Assembly (NCBI GenBank): GCA_017853285.1
Contig: JAFMJU010000068.1
Location: 1 to 11,457, forward strand
Direction: 5' to 3'
Origin: Gemmataceae bacterium
GTDB taxonomy: Bacteria > Planctomycetota > Planctomycetia > Gemmatales > Gemmataceae
DNA: 11,457 bases
Positions 6,185-11,457 of this stretch are shown here, one piece after another; the first letter of the stretch is position 1, and each line of letters begins with the position of its first letter. The translations under genes and the position numbers were made by a program. The notes beneath the pieces were generated by a model, which was given only the letters and a program-made list of their open reading frames with translations, was not told where the DNA came from and did not search any database.

Positions 6185-7552
6185 ATGAGACTCACCCGGT
6201 GGATTTCAACGCCTGCCGGCCCGGATGAACTTTCCGCTGAAGGCGTGGTGATCCAAATCCGCTGGACCGGCTTGGTCCTTGGCTTTTTGTTGGCGAACAC
6301 CACGCCCGAAGCCGGGCAGACTGCACTCACCCTGAACCTGCTTCTTGCGGTGGGGCTTGTCTACACCTCGCTGGATACCTGGTTCTTCCGGCTGAAAAGG
6401 CTTTTTCTGGGTGAATACCCGCTTTTCATCTCGATGATGGAGGCGCTTTTCATCGGGCTTCTGGCCCATTTTCACCACGGGCCCTCCAGCCCGTTTCGTT
6501 ACTACTACCTGTTGTCGCTGTTGTGCTGCATCCTTCGGCATGGCCCCTTGATCGTCTGGGTCACCTGCGCGTTGCACCTTGCCAGTTGGGCCGGGTTATG
6601 CCTGGTGAACACCGGGCGACTCGGCGGGGAATCGTGGCTGCTGATGCCGGTGGTGTTGGTCTGGTCATCCTGGGCCGGAACCGGGCTGGTTTCGTGGAAA
6701 CGGCGGACAAGGACGGAGTTGGAGCGTCTCAACCAGGAGTTACTGGCCAGCCAGAGGGAACTGGAGGACCGGATCAACCAGCGAACCCGTGAGCTCAAGG
6801 AAGCGCAGGCCCAGATGGTCCAGCAGGAAAAAATGGCTAATTTTGGGCTGCTGGCCGCGGGAATCGCCCACGAGGTCGGAAATCCACTCACGGGAGTCAC
6901 CACGCTGGTCCAAATGCTTCAGCGCCGCGACCAGGACGACTACACCATGGAGAAACTGGGTCTGGTTGCCGGTGAGCTGAACCGGATGCGCGACATCTTG
7001 CGGGAACTCACCGCCTTCAGCCGGCCCGGGAGCCGCGAGCGTTCCTGGGAGGATCCAATGGACATCCTTCAGGAGGCATCCGGAATCGCCAAGTACCACA
7101 CGCGATCCGGCTCAAGAATCCGCCTTCCCGATTGTCCGGAGGTGGGCAGAAAAATCCACTGCGTGCGAGGTCAGATGACCCAGGTTTTTCTGAACCTCAT
7201 GCTCAACGCGCTGGATGCCGCCGGACCGCAAGGAAAGGTGGAACTGTCGATGGCCTGCGCGGAAGATCAGGTCCGAATCCAGGTGCGGGATGATGGGCCC
7301 GGAGTTGATCCTGAGTTGTTCGATCGCCTGTTCCAACCTTTTGTAACCTCAAAAAAGGATGGCACCGGTCTGGGCCTGTACCTTTCACTCAAGGTGGTGC
7401 AGGCACACGGGGGCACGCTGGTTTGCAGGGCGCCCGTTGTACCCGAGGGTGGGGCGGTTTTTGAGGTGGCGCTACCGATGGGTCGCCGGATTGCCGAGGA
7501 AACCGGCCCAAGTGGTATTCGGATGGCTTCGAATATGGGGAGTAATTCTTAG
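6185..7552 (+). CDS. Membrane sensor histidine kinase, PilS/NtrB-like, six predicted membrane helices
   Basis: A 455-residue protein. Residues about 22-170 contain roughly six hydrophobic segments, including a loop/helix HHGPSSPFRYYYLLSLLCCIL (97-117) that resembles the G-SPF--YLL pattern of PilS-type sensors. A charged coiled-coil (about 173-215) leads into HisKA, with the phospho-acceptor H229 in AAGIAHEVGNPLTG. The ATPase domain has the N-box QVFLNLMLNALDAAG (N337, N341), the G1 box DDGPGV (369-374), the F-box LFQPFVTSK and the G2 box GTGLGL (393-398), all intact, so it should be catalytically active. No HAMP or PAS domain is evident. The ATG at 6185 has AGGAG at 6165-6169, rather distant (15 bases). 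The regulator gene follows within 2-26 bases, marking them as a cognate pair. The sensed signal cannot be read from sequence. Confidence 0.93.
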   Translation: MRLTRWISTPAGPDELSAEGVVIQIRWTGLVLGFLLANTTPEAGQTALTLNLLLAVGLVYTSLDTWFFRLKRLFLGEYPLFISMMEALFIGLLAHFHHGPSSPFRYYYLLSLLCCILRHGPLIVWVTCALHLASWAGLCLVNTGRLGGESWLLMPVVLVWSSWAGTGLVSWKRRTRTELERLNQELLASQRELEDRINQRTRELKEAQAQMVQQEKMANFGLLAAGIAHEVGNPLTGVTTLVQMLQRRDQDDYTMEKLGLVAGELNRMRDILRELTAFSRPGSRERSWEDPMDILQEASGIAKYHTRSGSRIRLPDCPEVGRKIHCVRGQMTQVFLNLMLNALDAAGPQGKVELSMACAEDQVRIQVRDDGPGVDPELFDRLFQPFVTSKKDGTGLGLYLSLKVVQAHGGTLVCRAPVVPEGGAVFEVALPMGRRIAEETGPSGIRMASNMGSNS

Positions 7553-7567
7553 CCATGACCAAGGGCC

Positions 7568-7572
7568 AAGGA
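7568..7572 (+). promoter_or_regulatory. Ribosome binding site favouring the internal ATG of the sigma-54 regulator
   Basis: AAGGA ends 6 bases before the in-frame ATG at 7579. The upstream ATG at 7555, two bases after the kinase stop, has only GGGGAG with a long 12-base spacer inside the kinase gene. The added residues MTKGQGKE would lie before the receiver domain and are not conserved-looking. Confidence 0.5.
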
Positions 7573-7578
7573 AAGGAA

Positions 7579-8994
7579 ATGCCTGAAGATCTCCGCGGTG
7601 CCCGCATCCTGGTCATCGATGACGAGAAACTCATTCGGGAAAGTCTGGTGGAGTGCCTGATCGCCGAGGGCTTTCAGGCGGCGGGTGCGGCCAGTGGTGA
7701 GGAGGGTGTTGACCTGGCATCCCGGCGATCCTTTGAACTGGTTTTGTGCGATATGCAACTGCCCGGTATCACAGGCATTGAGACATTGGAGCGCCTTCTG
7801 CGGTTGGACCCCTCCCAGATGGTCCTGTTGATGACCGCCTACGGCACCGTTGAGACGGCGGTGACCGCATTCCAGCGCGGGGCCCAGGACTACCTGATGA
7901 AGCCGGTGTTGCTGGATGAGTTGTTTGGCAAACTTCGCCGGCTGCTGGAACAGCGCGCGACACGACTGGAAAACCAGGCCCTGCGGATGCAGGTTCGCCA
8001 GATGGAGCGGACTGACGGAGAAGGGGGGTTGGTGGGCTCGGGCCCTGCGATGCGTGGGCTCAAATCCCTGTTGGCCCGCGTCGGCCCTACCAAATCGACG
8101 GTGCTGATCCAAGGGGAAAGCGGTACTGGCAAGGAGTTGGCCGCAAGGGCCCTGCATGACCTTGCTGAAAAAAAAAGGGATCCGGATGGGCGGCGGCCGG
8201 GGCGATTTCTAGCAATCAATTGCGCCGCCATCCCGGCCGACTTGTTGGAAAATCAATTGTTCGGCCATCGAAAAGGGGCATTCACCGGTGCTGACAGGGA
8301 TCAGCTAGGGATATTCACCCACGCCGGGCCCGGAACCGTTTTTCTGGATGAAATCGCCGAGATGCCCTTGGCCACCCAAGCCAAATTGCTCAGGGCCATC
8401 GAGGAGAAAGAAGTGCTGCCGGTCGGTGCCACAGAACCGGTGAAAGTTGAGGCGCGCATTCTGGCCGCCACGAATAAAGAGCTCACCACGGAAGTGGCAG
8501 CCGGAAGGTTCCGCGAGGATCTGTTTTACCGCCTCAATATTGTCAGCCTGACCATGCCGCCCTTGCGGGAAAGGCGGGAAGATATTCCCGAGCTGGCGGA
8601 ATATCTGTTGGGGCGCCATACCCGTGAGCAGGGGCGCACCTTCACGGGAATCAGTCGAGATGCCATGCTCCTTTTGACTGCGGCCCAGTGGAAGGGAAAT
8701 GTGCGGGAACTGGACAATGTCCTGGAAAGGGCTGTCATCCTTGGGGATGGTCCCTTGGTCTTGCCGGCCGATTTGCCACCGGACCTGCGTCAGGACGAGG
8801 AGGATCCGGATGCAGTGGAGGGTTTGGTGGAGGCTGTTCGGCGTTTTGAGAAAAGGCACCTCGAGAGGGTCCTTGCCCTTTGTTCCGACGAGTCGGGGTC
8901 CACTGACAAGAAAGAGGCCGCCCGCCGGTTGGGAATAGCATTAAGTTCCTTGTACCGGAGGATGGGTGAGTTGGGGATCGGCGGCGTGAATTGA
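7579..8994 (+). CDS. Sigma-54-dependent response regulator (NtrC/ZraR/PilR class)
   Basis: Numbered from the ATG at 7579 (471 residues; 479 if started at 7555). The receiver domain spans about 4-122: acidic pair D14/D15 in LVIDDE, phospho-acceptor D58 in LVLCDMQLPG, T86 in LLMTAYG and K108 in DYLMKPV. The AAA+ domain follows: Walker A GESGTGKE (179-186), an intact sigma-54-contacting GAFTGA (233-238), Walker B TVFLDEIAEM with D257/E258, and the arginine-rich LREREDI-like segment. A Fis-type helix-turn-helix ends the protein (KKEAARRLGIALSSLYRRMGELG, about 444-466). It should bind enhancer-like sites and open sigma-54 promoters when phosphorylated by the kinase directly upstream. I found no convincing -24/-12 promoter in the window, so the targets are unknown. 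It ends flush against the convergent protease gene. Confidence 0.95.
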   Translation: MPEDLRGARILVIDDEKLIRESLVECLIAEGFQAAGAASGEEGVDLASRRSFELVLCDMQLPGITGIETLERLLRLDPSQMVLLMTAYGTVETAVTAFQRGAQDYLMKPVLLDELFGKLRRLLEQRATRLENQALRMQVRQMERTDGEGGLVGSGPAMRGLKSLLARVGPTKSTVLIQGESGTGKELAARALHDLAEKKRDPDGRRPGRFLAINCAAIPADLLENQLFGHRKGAFTGADRDQLGIFTHAGPGTVFLDEIAEMPLATQAKLLRAIEEKEVLPVGATEPVKVEARILAATNKELTTEVAAGRFREDLFYRLNIVSLTMPPLRERREDIPELAEYLLGRHTREQGRTFTGISRDAMLLLTAAQWKGNVRELDNVLERAVILGDGPLVLPADLPPDLRQDEEDPDAVEGLVEAVRRFEKRHLERVLALCSDESGSTDKKEAARRLGIALSSLYRRMGELGIGGVN

Positions 8995-9795
8995 TCAGGC
9001 CGGGCGCAATTTCTCGGCATACCAGGCAAGCAGGGATTTGACCTGAAAGGGGCGCAGGCTGGGTTCCATGCCAAGGAGCCTGCACGCCAAGCCAGCCACG
9101 TGGGCCGCCGCGCAGGAACTGGAAGGAGAACTTCTTGTCACTCCCCAGTATCCCAGTCCCCGGCCCCGGAATTCGGCCGTGTCGCCAGGATGATATTCCA
9201 GGAAAAGGGGATCCTCGGATGGCCCTTTTGCAACGCTGATGAGCGGGGATGGGTTGTCGGCGGGGGCGCTTTGAAGCACAGGGTGAGCGTTGTGGGCCGA
9301 GGCGATCAACACGATGCCGGCACGATAGCACCCGAGCACTTCCCGGGCCAGCGCCTGCCTTGCCAGCTTCCATTTGGGGGTGTCCCAGCGGTCCTCGGGA
9401 ATACCCAGGGACAGATTCACCGCCTGGATTCGACCCTGCTTGCGAATAACCGCCAAGGCGTCCACCAGGGCCTCTGGTTCTGCGGTTGTCCGCCCGTTAA
9501 ACACATCGGTGGATTCCAGGTGAACACCTGGTGCCTGACGGAGGAGAATGTCCGCCATTAGGGTGCCGTGGGTGGGAACCTGAAGGCTCCGGTCACTTTG
9601 CCGTCCGGGCAATACAGGGAGGCTTGCGAGGGAGTGTCTTTCCCGAAGCAGGTCCCATTGGACTGCGGTGTCTACCAGCGCGATCCGGACACCCTGGCCG
9701 CGGGCCTCGGGGGCGCGAAGGACCTCGGCCAATGGACAATTCCTTTGCCAGGCGGCAAGCGAATTGTCGGTGGGCGAATCGTCCGGGGCGTTCAC
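8995..9795 (-). CDS. Small leaderless subtilisin-like (S8 family) serine protease
   Basis: A 266-residue protein with no signal peptide, propeptide or membrane segment, so probably cytoplasmic. The S8 triad is traceable: D42 in VRIALVDTAV (usual DTG), H76 in PTHGTLMADIL, and S227 in SSSCAAAHVAGLACRLL (usual GTSMAAPHVAG). The oxyanion Asn is probably N169 in ASAHNAHP. Strand/helix pieces such as AVNLSLG (125-131) also match the fold. Departures from the consensus around Asp and Ser suggest altered specificity or a divergent subfamily; activity is likely but unproven. The start is a GTG whose last two bases begin the TGA stop of the upstream response-regulator gene (GTGA), with GGAG (9804-9807) 8 bases before it. 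Translational coupling, and thus a shared function, is inferred. Confidence 0.85.
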   Translation of the reverse strand: MNAPDDSPTDNSLAAWQRNCPLAEVLRAPEARGQGVRIALVDTAVQWDLLRERHSLASLPVLPGRQSDRSLQVPTHGTLMADILLRQAPGVHLESTDVFNGRTTAEPEALVDALAVIRKQGRIQAVNLSLGIPEDRWDTPKWKLARQALAREVLGCYRAGIVLIASAHNAHPVLQSAPADNPSPLISVAKGPSEDPLFLEYHPGDTAEFRGRGLGYWGVTRSSPSSSCAAAHVAGLACRLLGMEPSLRPFQVKSLLAWYAEKLRPA

Positions 9796-11051
9796 CGACC
9801 GGACTCCAAATCACGGAGAAACCGCCCTGTTTGATCCACCAGGTTGCGGGCATGATCCAACGCAGGCGCACCGAACTCGCGGGCAAGTTCCACAGCCGCC
9901 CCCAGAAGTCGGGTGGCAGCCTCCCCTGCGCCGGGAGGGAGGGACTCCTGCCAACATTTCTCGAGGTCGGCCCGGACGGTTGCGACCAGGTTTGGGGTTT
10001 CACCTGGACCGGTTTGGGGCGATTGATTTTCCAGGCTATCCCCGATTTGCTGGGCCCTCTTCAGGGCGTCCTCCAGGGCCACCCTCCATTGTGAGGCGGA
10101 AGCGGCAGGCGTTGGATGGATTGGATAGGACGCCAAAGCGGCTTCCACAAGGGGGGCTAGCTTTTCTGTTTGGCCGGGAAAACAGGATTGCTTTTCCCGG
10201 TTGCCCGAACTGTAAAGGCAAAGGACCGCGCTGCCACCCGGGTTGGAACGCAATGGGATGGCAACTGCCGCGATAGGATCTTGGGCCTTTTCCCAAAGCG
10301 ATTGTTGAATTTCCCCGGATTGGATTGCCCGCCTAAAATCCGCCAGATGAACCGGCTCACCCACCACGAGGCATTGGTGGGCAAGGGTTCCATCCATGGA
10401 CGGTGGTTCAATACTCGCCCAGGCCCCGCTTTGGGAATCAATCGCCCGCCAGGCGGGTTCACTTTCCTCGGATAATGTGACCATGGTGGCGCAATCCGCC
10501 GCGAAAGCCTCGGTCAACAGGCGTAAAAGGGAGCCCAAGGAAGCTTCGCTAGTCACGGGGCGGGGCTTCAGGTCGGAAGCATGGCGCAACCAGGGCAAAG
10601 CCTGCGAGACACTTTCACGAAATGCCTTCAACTCGAGTTGAACCCGTTTCTCCCGTTTTCGCGGGCGGAGTTGATCCAGTTGCGCCTGCACCGCCCCCAG
10701 GAAAGTGGATTCGTCCAATCCGGCATGCTTGTCCAAATAATCCCGCACGCCAAGCCGGAGGGCTTTGAGCGGGGTAGCCAAATCGGCGTAGCCGGTCACC
10801 AGAATGGAGACTATGTCCGGGTGGAACTCCTTGAGGGAAATCAGAAGCTCAAGGCCATTGATTCCAGCACCAAGGTTCCAGTCCAGGATGACCAGATCAA
10901 TGGAATTCTGATTGGCCAATTCAAGCGCTGCGCGGGCGCTTTCGGCTTCAAGGATGCGGGGACGGGGATCCAGGCGTTCCAGCCAGATCCGCAAACTGGA
11001 CCGGACATCCGGCTCATCCTCGACCAAAAGAAGGCAATCGGGCTCGTCCAT
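9792..11051 (-). CDS. Response regulator with receiver, GAF-like and helical C-terminal region, no DNA-binding domain
   Basis: A 419-residue protein. The receiver domain (about 5-128) has acidic E11/D12/E13, phospho-acceptor D57 in IDLVILDWNLG, T86 in LVTGYAD and K108 in YLDKH, so it looks phosphorylatable. A charged helix (about 128-150) leads to residues about 170-310, which read as a GAF-like domain: LLRLLTEAFAADCATMVTL, then DGTLAHQCLVVGEPVHLADF and IAAVAIPLRSNPGGSAVLCLYS. The rest (about 315-419) appears helical and contains a Pro/Gly-rich linker. I recognise no helix-turn-helix, cyclase, kinase or phosphatase output. The GAF call rests on pattern only. The ATG at 11051 follows GAGGTGA, a strong ribosome site. 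The 3' end overlaps the protease start by 4 bases, which suggests that this protein controls or scaffolds that protease. Confidence 0.88.
   Translation of the reverse strand: MDEPDCLLLVEDEPDVRSSLRIWLERLDPRPRILEAESARAALELANQNSIDLVILDWNLGAGINGLELLISLKEFHPDIVSILVTGYADLATPLKALRLGVRDYLDKHAGLDESTFLGAVQAQLDQLRPRKREKRVQLELKAFRESVSQALPWLRHASDLKPRPVTSEASLGSLLRLLTEAFAADCATMVTLSEESEPAWRAIDSQSGAWASIEPPSMDGTLAHQCLVVGEPVHLADFRRAIQSGEIQQSLWEKAQDPIAAVAIPLRSNPGGSAVLCLYSSGNREKQSCFPGQTEKLAPLVEAALASYPIHPTPAASASQWRVALEDALKRAQQIGDSLENQSPQTGPGETPNLVATVRADLEKCWQESLPPGAGEAATRLLGAAVELAREFGAPALDHARNLVDQTGRFLRDLESGR
9804..9807 (-). promoter_or_regulatory. Ribosome binding site for the protease gene, inside the 3' end of the regulator gene
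   Basis: On the minus strand GGAG stands 8 bases before the GTG start at 9795. It lies within the last codons of the REC-GAF gene. This supports the GTG start and re-initiation by ribosomes ending at the overlapping TGA. Confidence 0.65.
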
Positions 11052-11135
11052 GGTTCACCTCGGAGGGTTACGCCATTGTGACGGGGGACAGCCTCCGGAG
11101 CCAGATACGTGGCAGGTGATTGGACCGGGAATCGG

Positions 11136-11384
11136 TCAGGCCGCGGCCTGGCCGTCTCGTGGAAGGTCTTTGCTGCCGACCAGGGTCAGGTTCAGGCCGA
11201 TCTGAACCGGCACCGGCTTGCCATCAATTTCCAGGGTGGCCTTGCCATTGAGGTACCAGCCCAAAGACCCTGTTGAGAATTCCTTCACATCCGCCAGCAT
11301 GGTGTTAGCGCCGATGGTCACACTGACAGGCTTGGCCTTATCCAGGAATTCCTTGCGGGTAACCGGGCAGGTGCTTTTTGCCAT
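11136..11384 (-). CDS. Conserved-looking small protein of unknown function (82 residues)
   Basis: I do not recognise a named family. The ATG at 11384 gives MAKSTCPVTRKEF and has GGGAG 11 bases upstream; an in-frame TTG at 11402 would add six residues and is less likely. No signal peptide or membrane helix is seen. After a basic N-terminal stretch with the single Cys6, the sequence alternates short beta-type segments (PVSVTIG, ADVKEFS, GSLGWYLNGKATLEIDG, VPVQIGLNLTLVGS), suggesting a compact beta fold, and it ends in a polar tail with AAA. The balanced composition, ordinary start signal and protein-like pattern argue for a real gene. It lies 84 bases upstream of the REC-GAF gene on the same strand, so shared transcription is possible but not shown. 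From memory, similar short proteins occur in planctomycetes, which I cannot verify here. Confidence 0.7.
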   Translation of the reverse strand: MAKSTCPVTRKEFLDKAKPVSVTIGANTMLADVKEFSTGSLGWYLNGKATLEIDGKPVPVQIGLNLTLVGSKDLPRDGQAAA

Positions 11385-11457
11385 GGTGGGGAAGTCTCCC
11401 AAACACTTTGGAAACAGATCCCGGAAACCCTCGGGCCGCAGGCCCTGAAGGTGCCGG

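Noticed and set aside
8735..9373. Reverse-strand open frame (212 codons) spanning the junction of the sigma-54 regulator and the protease
   Set aside because: It overlaps two genes with full domain sets and reads as Arg/Pro-rich shadow sequence.
9531..10276. Plus-strand open frames of about 190-200 codons opposite the protease and REC-GAF genes
   Set aside because: Their translations are Gly/Arg/Pro-rich without domains, while the minus strand gives a subtilase triad and a receiver domain in adjoining frames.
11122..11150. Palindrome CAGGCCGCGGCCTG and a GACCG/CGGTC hairpin at the 3' end of the small gene
   Set aside because: The palindrome is largely the Gln-Ala-Ala-Ala-stop coding sequence, and no T run follows either structure, so a terminator call is not justified.
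11429..11450. GGGCC-GCA-GGCCC hairpin near the right edge
   Set aside because: The stem is short and there is no T tract on either strand, so a terminator cannot be supported; it may belong to sequence beyond the window.

Overview
The window looks like chromosomal DNA from a planctomycete or a related PVC-group bacterium. The main evidence is the leftmost gene, a DUF1549-type surface protein with a CX4CH motif, an Ig-like segment and a terminal CAQCHKHPFD motif. This architecture is expanded almost exclusively in Planctomycetota and Verrucomicrobiota. Genes are G+C-rich and closely packed. I saw no tRNA, rRNA, CRISPR array, insertion sequence or integrase.

Layout: (1) 1-1373, minus strand: DUF1549 cytochrome-like protein, cut by the left edge. 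(2) 1374-1670: divergent, very A+T-rich intergenic region with an 18-bp perfect palindrome, probable promoters and a hairpin followed by eight Ts. (3) 1671-6118, plus strand: four nucleotide-sugar enzymes, namely dTDP-glucose 4,6-dehydratase (RmlB/RfbB), GDP-mannose 4,6-dehydratase (Gmd), a GDP-4-keto-6-deoxymannose reductase (Rmd-like) and UDP-glucose 6-dehydrogenase (Ugd). (4) 6185-8994, plus strand: a two-component pair, a six-helix membrane histidine kinase and an NtrC-type sigma-54 activator. (5) 8995-11051, minus strand: a REC-GAF-like response regulator and a small subtilisin-like protease, joined by a 4-base GTGA stop/start overlap. (6) 11136-11384, minus strand: an 82-residue beta-rich small protein of unknown function.

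The sugar block would supply activated deoxy-sugars and glucuronate for a cell-surface polysaccharide. Gmd plus Rmd should make GDP-D-rhamnose. Ugd makes UDP-glucuronate. RmlB makes dTDP-4-keto-6-deoxyglucose, whose downstream enzymes are not in the window. The kinase/sigma-54 regulator pair lies directly downstream on the same strand and could control envelope or polysaccharide genes, but this rests on position only.

The most unusual part is the minus-strand REC-GAF/subtilase pair. A phosphorylatable receiver protein without a DNA-binding domain is translationally coupled to a leaderless, propeptide-free subtilase that keeps the catalytic Asp/His/Ser but has altered surrounding motifs. This suggests a phosphorelay-controlled cytoplasmic protease. 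The pair abuts the sigma-54 activator tail to tail with no spacer: the two stop codons form TGATCA.
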